Assembly (NCBI GenBank): GCA_031291115.1
Contig: JARLJQ010000014.1
Location: forward strand, 1-43,610
From: Legionella sp.
GTDB lineage: Bacteria > Pseudomonadota > Gammaproteobacteria > Legionellales > Legionellaceae
DNA: 43,610 nucleotides
Direction: 5' to 3'
Below, one piece after another: positions 6,574 to 15,514 of the stretch (within the stretch, counting starts at the first letter, position 1; the number at the start of each line of letters is the position of its first letter). Position numbers and translations under genes: made by a program. The notes under the pieces are model-generated. The model saw only the letters and a program-made list of their open reading frames with translations, had not been told where the DNA came from and did no database searches.

Positions 6574-8547
6574 CTAGGGCATGGCAAGATGCCGTCTCTC
6601 ATTCAGTTCTGGTTCATCAGGCATTGCTACTTTCTGAGTTTCTCGACCTGCAGCAAGTAGTTCTTTCATGCTTTTTTGTTTTTCAACAAGTGTAACGGCA
6701 TTGACCTCGCGGTGGTATGCTATATATTTTTCCATAGTTTCTGGTGGTACATTTTGTTTTAATTCGATTTGTTTTTCAATTACTCTATTCCAGCCTTTAT
6801 TCATCATTGCGCCATGGTTTACATCAATAGGATTTTCTTTAAGAAAATCGCCGGTGAGTAAGACCTCAATTAATTGCTCCTGTTTTATTCCATAAAGAAT
6901 ACCACCATCTGCGGCAACCAGTAACCAAGGGCCTTCCATATTACTGCCGTAAGGATTACGCATATCAAATCCATGTTGGTACAGATCATGGACGTTCATG
7001 TCATAGTTTAGATGGGGTAAAACATAATCCGATTTTCCTTGGATTAATGCAGCATTCAGATGGCTTTCAATGTGTGAAGCTAATCTAGCAAGAGCGACTT
7101 GCGGAAGTTTCAGTTGCCCCTGTAGTTTTTCTTTAATCGCTTCAGTGGTCAATAATTTACCTGAATTATTTTCTTGAAGAAGATCATTAAATACGTTCTG
7201 AGTCGCATTTATATCATATTTATCACCATAATGGGTATTTTTTTCGTCACGATAAGCATGATTTAATACTTGCTGGAAGACAAACTCATGAGCCGTAATA
7301 CAGCCAGCCCTCGCCAAAGCAAAGTCACTTACGATTTCTGTGATTGAGTTTAGCGATTGAATTTTTAAATCAAAATTTGATAAAGGTTCTTGTGCCGCAA
7401 TTTTTAGCGCTACATTAGCCTTTAATTTATCTAAATACTCATCTGCATAGGTTAAAAGGTCGGCTTTATTTCGCAATCCGTCTTTACCGACTGCAAAAGT
7501 ATTGAATGCCTTGGTGTAATTTTTATCCAGTTCGGGCGGATGACTCAGTGCCAACCCATCCCAGTCACCTGCTACAATAAAGCCTGCTTTATTGTAAACC
7601 TCCAGAATAACTGCCTCGCCACCTTCCATAGAGTCTAATTTTTTAAGAATCTGGGGCAAACTGTTATAGTCTTTGATTTCCTGGTAATACGGATGCTCAC
7701 TACCCATGCTTTTTTTGAAATCAACCGCATTCCGTGGTCGATTGGCGAAAACGGTTGCTTTTTTAATATCGGCGTCAGCAAAATCAGGAGTTTGCTGTTC
7801 GGTATAATTTACTTTAAAGGATTGATTAAATACTTTCTCATAGAGTTCATCTGGAATGTCACTCAAATGCTCCGGTTTATTGATAATTTTTTTATCGGCA
7901 TTCCATCCAGCACTTTGGTCAGGCTTATCCCATGCACGTGAATAAAATTGTGGGGATTTATCTCCCGCATTTAAATCAATGAGAAATTGTCCTTTAAAAT
8001 CGTCTTTTTTAGGACCATGCCCCTCTTTATAAGCTAAACGCAGAATACCGGTATCTTTATTCAAGCCTATAATTTTCAAGTCACCATTAGGACCTGTTTC
8101 ACGTAGAATATCGTGCATATTGATATCCAGCTGCATGGTATGCTGATAATCAGGATGACTTGGCGGTAAGCTTAAATGCGCTTTATCTTTCTCATGATGG
8201 GGCCTGAAGCTGTTATTTTCCTCTATTCGAGCAAAGCGTTCTTCTGCGGTTAATGCGCCTTTAAATAAACTTTGGTTACTGGTTTTGGAGAGGTTAACAC
8301 CACTTTTGGAGCCCCGGCGCTTATTATATTGGGGAGGAGCACCGGCTCGTAAAATTATGGCGCAGTTTAAGGCACTTGCCTGTAGCAAATTAGCAGCAAT
8401 AAAATCTGGCTGAGCACCGGCTGCAGCCATAGCTTTTTGACCTGATAATACACCGGTTACTTTGGGGTTATCTGCAACCTGCATAGTGAAAGGGATTTTG
8501 CTTCTTTCAATCGACGGTGCTCTGTTTTTCCATCCAGGTGGAGGCAT
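6574..8547 (-). CDS. edema-factor/ExoY/CyaA-like (class II) nucleotidyl cyclase, candidate effector toxin
   Basis: A 657-aa protein with no signal peptide or membrane segment, expected to make cAMP or another cyclic nucleotide. Numbered from the ATG at 8547 (a TTG four codons earlier also stays open), the family blocks appear in order. At about 30-100 there is a QKAMAAA...NCAIILRAG block followed by GSKSGVNLSK, where the triphosphate-binding lysines would lie. At 320-335, FIVAGDWDGLALSHP has the D-x-D metal pair (D328, D330), matching TADYDLFALAP in edema factor. At 523-550, YQHGFDMRNP...LLVAADGG matches the NHGTEQDN...P-D-G block (H525, N531). Known members are activated by host calmodulin or actin and act inside eukaryotic cells. 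Weaknesses: overall similarity looks low, and the lysine assignment is uncertain. A cyclic-nucleotide-binding gene is next upstream. Confidence 0.72.
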   Translation of the reverse strand: MPPPGWKNRAPSIERSKIPFTMQVADNPKVTGVLSGQKAMAAAGAQPDFIAANLLQASALNCAIILRAGAPPQYNKRRGSKSGVNLSKTSNQSLFKGALTAEERFARIEENNSFRPHHEKDKAHLSLPPSHPDYQHTMQLDINMHDILRETGPNGDLKIIGLNKDTGILRLAYKEGHGPKKDDFKGQFLIDLNAGDKSPQFYSRAWDKPDQSAGWNADKKIINKPEHLSDIPDELYEKVFNQSFKVNYTEQQTPDFADADIKKATVFANRPRNAVDFKKSMGSEHPYYQEIKDYNSLPQILKKLDSMEGGEAVILEVYNKAGFIVAGDWDGLALSHPPELDKNYTKAFNTFAVGKDGLRNKADLLTYADEYLDKLKANVALKIAAQEPLSNFDLKIQSLNSITEIVSDFALARAGCITAHEFVFQQVLNHAYRDEKNTHYGDKYDINATQNVFNDLLQENNSGKLLTTEAIKEKLQGQLKLPQVALARLASHIESHLNAALIQGKSDYVLPHLNYDMNVHDLYQHGFDMRNPYGSNMEGPWLLVAADGGILYGIKQEQLIEVLLTGDFLKENPIDVNHGAMMNKGWNRVIEKQIELKQNVPPETMEKYIAYHREVNAVTLVEKQKSMKELLAAGRETQKVAMPDEPELNERRHLAMP

Positions 8548-8649
8548 ATACTCACGCAATAATATGACTTGTTAGGTAAAATATAGTTCATTGTTTGCGT
8601 CTTTTCTAATCGACATGCATGTTTTTGTTTCTTTATGAGTTTATTTGTT

Positions 8650-9915
8650 TTAAAAATGCAGGATGCTTGGTATATCAAAAACAAAAAATGCAAAACTACC
8701 CACGATTAAATGAGATACTGAAACACCAACCAATGTTTTATGTCTGGAATACATCCATCCCCATAAAAAACCAGGAAGAAGCACAGACAAAGCCATCCCA
8801 ATAGACATATGGAGGTGAGTCACACTAAATAAAATATTAGAGATAATTATAGCCCACCAAGTACTATTGGAGCCAACCAAAAATTCTTGGAGTGAGCTCT
8901 GTAAAGCACCTCGACAAATCAGTTCCTGAAGAGGTATAAAAACTAAATAAGCCACTATAAACATAATAAACATGGGAAGGTTACTTTGTCCATCAGCAGT
9001 TGATGTGTTAAGGTCAGCACTGAGATGAATCATCGTTAAATGAGTAAATTCTGGCACAAGGCTTATTACCAGCCATTTAATAAAAATAATAGTGAGAATG
9101 AGTATGATGGATACAGGAATGCAGTCAATAAGTGATGCTCGCCAACCTTTAAGAGTTAGACCATAAAATTCCATGCCGTAATTACTGCTTTTCATCATTA
9201 ATAATACACCTACAGCAAAAAAAATAATAATAGGAATACTGAGAATACTTGAGGATATATAGGTACTTGCTATGCTGCTAATAATTTTTAAAGCATACAT
9301 GTAGATAGCTAGGGCAAATAAAAGATTAATCATAAATTTACCCATACCAATCCGCGTTTTAGTGAGCTCTAATTCACTTTTTAAAGATTCAACAGTAACT
9401 TGGTTGCTCAGGCGCATTCTGGTGCTCATGGTATTTGCCAGATTAGATATTAAAGATAAATAAATAGGTTTTTCATTGGCATTAATCTGGACTTCTCGCA
9501 TCAGCTCAGACATTTTATCCACAATTTGATTGTAGAATACGTTGGTATTGGAAAAGGTTTTAAGATCGGCAATGGATACAGCAAGAAGTTTGGTTGGGGC
9601 TATGGTACGAATACTGGCTGAACGGGGTGAATTATCCAATAAGCCCATTTCGCCAATAATTTCACCGGCCCTAAGCGTAGAGATACGTAATCGCGTGTTG
9701 TCTTCAGCGTTTTTTAATACTTCAACTTCACCAGTCCAAATAACATATAAGTCATTAGGGCTGTCATTTTCATGGATGATTATTTTCCCTTCGTCATAAT
9801 GGTGGATGTTAAAAAGAGGGACCAGCTGTTCTAATTGCTTCGTGGGTAGTGAACCAAATAAAGTACTACTTTGCAGGGCTTTCACAATATTATTAGAATC
9901 TTGTTCAATATTCAT
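8650..9915 (-). CDS. cyclic-nucleotide-binding domain fused to a CPBP (CAAX protease-like) membrane domain
   Basis: A 421-aa inner-membrane protein. Residues about 15-135 form a cyclic nucleotide-binding domain with a phosphate-binding cassette GEIIGEMGLLDNSPRSAS that keeps the Glu (E89) and Arg (R98) contacting cyclic phosphate. After a helical linker come membrane segments at about 193-218, 222-241, 262-286 and 312-330, then a CPBP/Abi domain. Motif 1 reads QELICR (330-335), so the first Glu of the usual EExxxR is Gln; motif 2 is FSVTH (H367) and motif 3 SHLIVG (H402). The plain model is a membrane glutamic protease or scaffold gated by cAMP or cGMP. The Gln may reduce catalysis. It sits between two cyclase genes. 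Confidence 0.82.
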   Translation of the reverse strand: MNIEQDSNNIVKALQSSTLFGSLPTKQLEQLVPLFNIHHYDEGKIIIHENDSPNDLYVIWTGEVEVLKNAEDNTRLRISTLRAGEIIGEMGLLDNSPRSASIRTIAPTKLLAVSIADLKTFSNTNVFYNQIVDKMSELMREVQINANEKPIYLSLISNLANTMSTRMRLSNQVTVESLKSELELTKTRIGMGKFMINLLFALAIYMYALKIISSIASTYISSSILSIPIIIFFAVGVLLMMKSSNYGMEFYGLTLKGWRASLIDCIPVSIILILTIIFIKWLVISLVPEFTHLTMIHLSADLNTSTADGQSNLPMFIMFIVAYLVFIPLQELICRGALQSSLQEFLVGSNSTWWAIIISNILFSVTHLHMSIGMALSVLLPGFLWGWMYSRHKTLVGVSVSHLIVGSFAFFVFDIPSILHF

Positions 9916-10214
9916 AGGTAGCTAACCAAGACAAATGACAGATAAAAAAAGTATAGCTAGGCTCCGAAAAATTGCTAGAGTAAGCCTGCCAATAAATGGA
10001 TTATTTTCATCAATGATGGAGTCTTTTGTAGATTTTTTTATTATGCTTTTTATAGATCCTACTAGGGTAGCCTACACCCTGGTTTATTTTCTCACTACAA
10101 ATCACAATTTTAAAAACTGAGCTATAATTTTAAGGTCTGGCTGTTATTAAAGCTAAAGAGTTATTTCTCTCAGAGTTTTATTAATAGTGCACAAAAAAAT
10201 AATTATTGGTGGAA

Positions 10215-10550
10215 ATGGTGAAACATATGTCATCGTTATTAATGGAAAATGAGAACAGACAATTACAAGAGATGATTGTCTGTTTACGCCGAAAATTAGA
10301 ATCAAATGTTTTAGAAATGCAAAAAAAATCGGAGCAAGAACGTTTGGATTTTGAGCAAATCATTGCTCAACTGCAATCAACTATAGTTGAATTAAGAGGT
10401 GAGCTTGAATCCATTAATGCCCAAAATGTAAAAAAAATAGAAACAGTAAAAATCAATAAAAACAATGAGATTAATCAGCTGCAAAATATGATAAGAGAGT
10501 TGAGGAATAAACTTGAAACAGCCTTTTTCATTGAACCGCCTGTAAAATAA
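10215..10550 (+). CDS. coiled-coil protein preceding the class III adenylate cyclase
   Basis: A protein of about 111 aa that is almost entirely heptad-patterned coiled coil (ENRQLQEMIVCLRRKLE, DFEQIIAQLQSTIVELRGELE, NEINQLQNMIRELRNKLET). It has no signal or membrane segment. It ends 34 bp before the cyclase start on the same strand, so it is very likely in the same operon and may bind or oligomerise with it. The start is uncertain: ATG at 10215 or 10227, or a TTG at 10206. The Shine-Dalgarno-like GGTGGA at 10209 favours 10227 by spacing but is weak. Confidence 0.65.
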   Translation: MVKHMSSLLMENENRQLQEMIVCLRRKLESNVLEMQKKSEQERLDFEQIIAQLQSTIVELRGELESINAQNVKKIETVKINKNNEINQLQNMIRELRNKLETAFFIEPPVK

Positions 10551-10584
10551 ATTTTAATTTAAGGGCCATTTAAAGAGTTGCAAA

Positions 10585-12858
10585 ATGCAAAATGTAATAC
10601 ATTATAAGAATATGAATTCTAAGAAGTTTTATGTTTTACTGTCGCAAATATATCGAGATTTGGCGACCACCTCTAATTTAAAAGAAATTACTCAAAAATT
10701 AATTGATATCACAGTTCATGTCATTGGCTGTGAGCGCGGAACTATATTTTTAAATGATAAAAGAACGGAAGAGCTTTATTCTTTTATTGCGCAAAATGAT
10801 TTGCATTATGAAATCAGAATACTCAATAACAGCGGCTTGGCTGGATGGACTTATACGCATAATGAACCCCTGCTCATACATGATGTAGCGCGTGATAAGC
10901 GGCATAACAAGAGCATTGATAAAATCACCGGTTTCAAAACTAAAAGTATCTTATGTGTCCCCTTGAGAAACGCTAATAATGAACTTATGGGCGTTACCCA
11001 AATGTTGAATAAAATTGATGGTGATTTTACTGAGGCCGACATCAAAATGGTGCAAGCCCTTACTGAACACGCCGCATTGGCGATTCAAAATAAGATGGCT
11101 ATTGAGCAAATTGAAGTATCGCATAAAAAAGATCTGAGCTTTTTAGAAACCATTTCCAATGTCTCTTCCGAAATTAATTTATCTTTGTTGTTAGAAAAAA
11201 TCATTGCTACAGTAACTATGGCTTTGGATGCTGAGCGTGCCACTTTATTTATTAATGATGAAAAACACAGTCAATTGTTTACAGAAGCTGGTGTAGGTTT
11301 AGAGAAAAAAGAAATACGGTTTCCTAATCATATGGGGATTGCAGGCTCTACTTTTACCAGCGGGCAAATAGTCAATATTCCTCATGCGTACGCGGACTTA
11401 AGATTTAACCCCGCAGTAGATAAGCAAACATCATTTTTCACGCGCTCCATTTTGTCTGCCCCAGTGAGGAATAAAAATGGCAAAATTATTGGTGTGACTC
11501 AAGTGTTGAATAAAAAACATGGGGAGTTTAATTCAGATGATGAATCACAGCTCATGGCAATTAATTCACAAATCTCTATGTCCATTGAAAACGCCACTCT
11601 TTTTGATGAAGTGCAGAGCATTAAAAATTACAATGAAAGCATTCTGGAAAGCATGAGTAATGCGGTATTAACTATTAATACCAGCAATCAGATAGTGACT
11701 TGTAACAGAGCGGGGGTGAAGCTGTTGCAATTAAAGACGCCTGAAGACATCATTTTAAAAAATATTGATACCTTGTTCTCCAAAGACGCGAACGGCTTGA
11801 TGGAAAAAATCACCGCTATTAACCATGAGTCTTCTGAGCTGAAACAGGATGTTTTAATGGATCTTGAGGTCGAGATTGCTCAGGCTGTAGTCAATGCGAA
11901 TATTACTATTCTCCCTCTGATTAATGCGAATAATGAGCGCTTGGGGGCGATGATCATGATAGAAGACATCAGCTCTGAAAAACGAATGAAGTCCACCATG
12001 TCCCGTTACATGAGTCCTGATTTGACTGAAAAACTACTTCAGTCCAGTGATTTCTCTTTAGGAGGAACCAGTACTGTCGCGACCGTTTTATTTTCTGATA
12101 TTCGGAATTTCACTACCATTACAGAAACATTAGGCGCTGAAGAGACGGTGAAATTATTAAATGAATATTTCACACTGATGGTTGATTGCATTCAAGATGA
12201 AGGTGGGATGCTGGATAAATTTATTGGTGATGCCATTATGGCCGTTTTTGGGAATCCATTTCCTCATGATGATGATCCTGACCGCGCATTACGTAGTGCT
12301 ATTGCCATGATGAAGGCATTGGAAGGGTTTAATCAAATGCGCATTAAACATAATTTACCAACTATCGATCACAGTATTGGGATCAATACAGATAAAATGG
12401 TCTCAGGAAATATTGGTTCGAATAAACGGATGGATTTTACCGTGATTGGCGATAGTGTAAATCTTGCGTCCCGCATTGAAGGATTAAGCAAGCATTACGG
12501 AGCGCGTCTATTAATTAGTGAGTTTACCTACAACCAATTAAAATCTACTTACCGAACACGCCCCATGGATAAGGTTATTGTTAAAGGTAAAAATGAAGCT
12601 GTATTAATTTATGAAGTGATTGATTTTTATAGTAAAGAAGCATTTCCTAACCAAATTGAAGTGCTCAACCATTTTAATAACGGCATTGAATATTATAATA
12701 ATGCACAGTGGGATAAGGCTATAGTATGTTTCGAAGCTGCATTAAAACAGCATCCAAATGACAAACCTTCTAAAGTATATATTGATAGATGCCTTATCTT
12801 GAAAGAACAAGTGTTTGAGGAGCAGTGGGATGGTATTTGGAAAATGGACAGCAAATAA
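10585..12858 (+). CDS. class III adenylate cyclase with tandem GAF and PAS sensor domains
   Basis: A 757-aa cytoplasmic protein converting ATP to cAMP. Order: GAF1 (about 25-170), GAF2 (about 190-340), a PAS-like domain (about 345-465), a cyclase catalytic domain (about 495-680) and a C-terminal TPR-like pair of helices (about 692-745). Both GAFs end in an NKFDE-like pattern (NKIDGDFTEAD, NKKHGEFNSDD), which in phosphodiesterases and cyanobacterial cyclases goes with cyclic-nucleotide binding, so feedback by cAMP or cGMP is plausible. The catalytic domain keeps both metal aspartates (FSDIRNFT, D505; KFIGDA, D549), the purine-specifying Lys/Asp pair (K545; RMDFTVIGD, D617) and transition-state Asn/Arg (SVNLASR, N626 and R630). 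This residue set specifies adenylate rather than guanylate cyclase. Start: AGAG 7 nt upstream. Confidence 0.9.
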   Translation: MQNVIHYKNMNSKKFYVLLSQIYRDLATTSNLKEITQKLIDITVHVIGCERGTIFLNDKRTEELYSFIAQNDLHYEIRILNNSGLAGWTYTHNEPLLIHDVARDKRHNKSIDKITGFKTKSILCVPLRNANNELMGVTQMLNKIDGDFTEADIKMVQALTEHAALAIQNKMAIEQIEVSHKKDLSFLETISNVSSEINLSLLLEKIIATVTMALDAERATLFINDEKHSQLFTEAGVGLEKKEIRFPNHMGIAGSTFTSGQIVNIPHAYADLRFNPAVDKQTSFFTRSILSAPVRNKNGKIIGVTQVLNKKHGEFNSDDESQLMAINSQISMSIENATLFDEVQSIKNYNESILESMSNAVLTINTSNQIVTCNRAGVKLLQLKTPEDIILKNIDTLFSKDANGLMEKITAINHESSELKQDVLMDLEVEIAQAVVNANITILPLINANNERLGAMIMIEDISSEKRMKSTMSRYMSPDLTEKLLQSSDFSLGGTSTVATVLFSDIRNFTTITETLGAEETVKLLNEYFTLMVDCIQDEGGMLDKFIGDAIMAVFGNPFPHDDDPDRALRSAIAMMKALEGFNQMRIKHNLPTIDHSIGINTDKMVSGNIGSNKRMDFTVIGDSVNLASRIEGLSKHYGARLLISEFTYNQLKSTYRTRPMDKVIVKGKNEAVLIYEVIDFYSKEAFPNQIEVLNHFNNGIEYYNNAQWDKAIVCFEAALKQHPNDKPSKVYIDRCLILKEQVFEEQWDGIWKMDSK

Positions 12859-12860
12859 TA

Positions 12861-12946
12861 CGTCATCCAGAGGGCAAGCGAAGGATCTCCTGAAGACGGC
12901 TAGGTGCTATTTGAGTGGAGGTTCTTCGCTTACGCTCTGGATGACG
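12861..12946. repeat. long palindromic repeat between convergent genes (CGTCATCCAGAG family)
   Basis: CGTCATCCAGAGGGCAAGCG at 12861-12880 is nearly the reverse complement of CGCTTACGCTCTGGATGACG at 12927-12946, and the pairing extends to about 27 bp per arm with a few mismatches. It starts 2 bp after the cyclase stop and ends 18 bp before the stop of the next, convergent gene, so it can serve as a bidirectional terminator. Half copies lie at 34213-34246 and 35375-35405. Confidence 0.75.
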
Positions 12947-12964
12947 AGCTTACTCAATTTTGAA

Positions 12965-13528
12965 TCAACAATAATAGTGTGTAGGCTCAATAAAGCGAGC
13001 ACCTTTAATCTTATGTGCTTCAAAAGCATGTTTAATATCTGCTGTGACTAATAAATTGGTTCGGTACTCATCGCTTCTTGCTAATTTAAGATTGCCCATG
13101 CATTCGGGTTGATAAGTCAGGTATCTAAATCCAAGAAAGGCGTCAGGATCATCGTGAATTATGCTGGCCAATGAGTGTGCGCGCGAGGTTTTGGCAAAAG
13201 AGTGTGTAGCATTCAATAATTTATAATGGGTTAAAACTTCGTCGCTACACTGTATTTTTGTATCAAAAAATTGAACTTCATCAGGAGTTAATTCGAGTAA
13301 TAAATCCATTACTTTTTGATTAACGAGTGGTAATCCAGAAGTATTGGGAATGCAATCATATTTGGTTGTGATTTCACTTTGTGGCAGATCTAAGTTAAAT
13401 AAAAGCGCTTCTTGATAGGTTAGCGTTCTATCTTTTTTGAATGAAAAGCATTCTGCAGGACGTTCTGCATTATATAGAGCTTTATATTGATAAGCGTAAT
13501 GCTCAGAATGTTCCCATAAATAAATCAT
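12965..13528 (-). CDS. Imm11/DUF1629 family immunity-like protein
   Basis: A 187-aa soluble protein. The central block (GLPLVNQKVMDLLLELTPDEVQFFDTKI) followed by YKLLNATHSF, then a FRYLTYQ strand and NLLVTADIKHAFEAHKIKGARFIEP, matches the layout of DUF1629/Imm11 proteins, which pair with polymorphic toxins as immunity proteins. No toxin partner with a recognisable delivery or nuclease domain is adjacent, so it would be an orphan immunity protein or belong to a distant system. It is convergent with the adenylate cyclase gene across a palindrome. GGAAAT lies upstream of the ATG. Confidence 0.65.
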   Translation of the reverse strand: MIYLWEHSEHYAYQYKALYNAERPAECFSFKKDRTLTYQEALLFNLDLPQSEITTKYDCIPNTSGLPLVNQKVMDLLLELTPDEVQFFDTKIQCSDEVLTHYKLLNATHSFAKTSRAHSLASIIHDDPDAFLGFRYLTYQPECMGNLKLARSDEYRTNLLVTADIKHAFEAHKIKGARFIEPTHYYC

Positions 13529-13673
13529 TTTATTTCCATATAATCGACATTTTCTTATCTTAAAGAGAATAGTATTTCAGTGCAACAACTAGAGGGATAG
13601 GGGTGCGTGGCTAATTAGGTAATTACGATTATCATATGATATTATTTGTACAATTTAATTTTATGATACGACT

Positions 13674-14270
13674 ATGTTTTCAACTTCAAACTCATCTGCA
13701 ATGCGCCCTGAGAGACCTGCGCGGACTCAAAGTTTAACAGTAAGCATTCCTCAACGACCTACGTTAGGTGCTGTATTAGAACGAATTAATAAAAGAGAAG
13801 AATTTATAGAGTTATATTCTTTGCTTCTTACTTCTGAAGACATACAACGTATCGTGGCAGCCTTGGCATTAGTTCCGTCTAACTCGAAAATGACTATTAA
13901 AGTGAGTGAACTTTTTATCAATCCACACAATGAAGATTATAAGGATTTACTTTTATTTTGGGATGCAGTTAAATATAAAGTTGAAAAAGTGATTTGGAAT
14001 GGAAATAAATTTTATAGTAAATTTATAAATCATCTTAAGAACGATATTAAAACGGATGCCAAAATTACAGCGACTAACGAATTTTTATGCTGTGATAGAA
14101 CCGATTCTTCTAACGCCACCCCAAGCACTACTAAAAGCCCCTCTCAACAATCGCAAACACAAATTGTTTCTCCTTATAGTTTCTTTTTAACAACACCTTC
14201 ACCACCACCACCACAAAGACAAAATTTAATGCATACGCCAAGTGATTCGAAATTTTGGCGAGTAAACTAG
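13674..14270 (+). CDS. unknown protein with helical core and Pro/Ser/Thr-rich tail (effector-like)
   Basis: A 198-aa protein with no signal or membrane segment. Residues 1-25 are Ser/Arg/Pro-rich, about 28-130 look like a compact helical domain (LGAVLERINKREEFIELYSLL, SEDIQRIVAALAL, KDLLLFWDAVKYKVEKVIW), and about 140-190 are low complexity (SQQSQTQ, TPSPPPPQR). No family was recognised. Ordered core plus disordered polar tail is common in Dot/Icm substrates, which is only suggestive. A HAD-like gene follows on the same strand after about 100 bp. Confidence 0.6.
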   Translation: MFSTSNSSAMRPERPARTQSLTVSIPQRPTLGAVLERINKREEFIELYSLLLTSEDIQRIVAALALVPSNSKMTIKVSELFINPHNEDYKDLLLFWDAVKYKVEKVIWNGNKFYSKFINHLKNDIKTDAKITATNEFLCCDRTDSSNATPSTTKSPSQQSQTQIVSPYSFFLTTPSPPPPQRQNLMHTPSDSKFWRVN

Positions 14271-14371
14271 ATTACATAAAATAGTCTTATTTAGTTTATT
14301 TTTAATACAGGTGTGCATTTTTTTATGCTTCAATGTTAAACTAAGGATAATTAATTTTAAGGCTATTTCTT

Positions 14372-15448
14372 ATGACAATTCGTGTTTTGTCTTTAGATTT
14401 TGATGGTTGTCTGGCTCATATCGCTTATCTTAAGAGTACAGCAAGAGATATTATTGATTCTAATAGGCGTTTTTTAAGAGCGCTTAGAAGGGACAACCAC
14501 CTCTATAAAGAGTCTACAATTTTTATTGGCTCTAATAGACAATCAAAAAATACAGAGAATGGGAATGCCAAAAATAATAATGCTTTTTGTTTTCCTGTAA
14601 TGGATGAAGTAAAGGACTATTTACAAGTAACTTTTGATACCTTTTTATTGGCTGACATTTATGGTGATTTACAGGCGGGATTATCTTACCATCGGGCAAT
14701 GAATAAAGGTTACAGAGGAGCGCATGCTGGCTGGATATTTGATGAAACTAAAGTCACTCTTTTGTATGCACAAATGCATAAAATCGCACATGAAGAGCCA
14801 CATGAGCCTATCATTTTTGATTTTTATGATGACAGGAGTGAAGATATTCTTCCATGGTTAACTACTTTTTACACAGACTATCCCGAACTTATTCCTAATA
14901 ATGTGACCTTAAGATTAAATCATTATGCGGGTGCAAAACATACTTTGCTCTCTCAAATTCAAGGGACAGGCTTTATTGATAGTAATTATAGACAAACCGT
15001 AAAAGATATGGCTGAACAAACTATTGCCCAGCAACCAGCAGCCTCTATCCAAACTAAAATTTACGCAGCTCATGACGTGCAACCTGATTTGCTGCTCAAT
15101 AGAGTTTCCTATACTGCACCAGCTCCCCAAGAGCCTTCTATTCCAGACACGCCTATGGCAAGTAATCTGGATCTATTTTCTCAAGTGTGTGAACAGGCTG
15201 CATACCTCCCTACACCAAGTCAGGAATCAGCAGCATCAAGTGCTCCTCAAAAGCGTAAAAGAGCAACTGATACTCAAGAAGTATTAGAAGAATATAAAGA
15301 ACATCAGCTACGTGAATTAAGCGCTGCGAATACAGTAATCAATAACTCATTTGCGCGATTTTTTAGTGCCAGTGATTCGTCTGCTGTACCAAAGGATGAG
15401 GCGGTTCATAATAACATTCATTGTAGCCCAGGTGCAGCGAACGTATAA
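14372..15448 (+). CDS. HAD-like protein with DFDGC motif, candidate effector
   Basis: A 358-aa protein. The N-terminus reads LSLDFDGCLAH, a HAD motif I with the two aspartates D9 and D11; IFIGSNRQS at about 50 fits motif II (Ser after a hydrophobic strand); IIFDFYDDRSEDIL at about 146-160 fits the acidic motif IV. So residues 1-200 are probably a phosphohydrolase or phosphotransferase fold of unknown substrate. Residues about 225-358 are Ala/Gln/Ser/Pro-rich and likely disordered, with RKRATDTQEVLEEYKEHQL as one helix. It is longer than typical stand-alone HAD phosphatases because of that tail. No secretion leader is present. AAGG lies upstream of the ATG. Confidence 0.7.
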   Translation: MTIRVLSLDFDGCLAHIAYLKSTARDIIDSNRRFLRALRRDNHLYKESTIFIGSNRQSKNTENGNAKNNNAFCFPVMDEVKDYLQVTFDTFLLADIYGDLQAGLSYHRAMNKGYRGAHAGWIFDETKVTLLYAQMHKIAHEEPHEPIIFDFYDDRSEDILPWLTTFYTDYPELIPNNVTLRLNHYAGAKHTLLSQIQGTGFIDSNYRQTVKDMAEQTIAQQPAASIQTKIYAAHDVQPDLLLNRVSYTAPAPQEPSIPDTPMASNLDLFSQVCEQAAYLPTPSQESAASSAPQKRKRATDTQEVLEEYKEHQLRELSAANTVINNSFARFFSASDSSAVPKDEAVHNNIHCSPGAANV

Positions 15449-15514
15449 CCCGAGAGCATGCCAAATTCTGTTTATATCCCTACTTCCATTTGGGCTACCC
15501 TATACTCAGCCCCT

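Noticed and set aside
12861..12946. Palindrome considered as a small RNA gene
   Set aside because: No promoter seen and position between convergent stops fits a repeat/terminator better.
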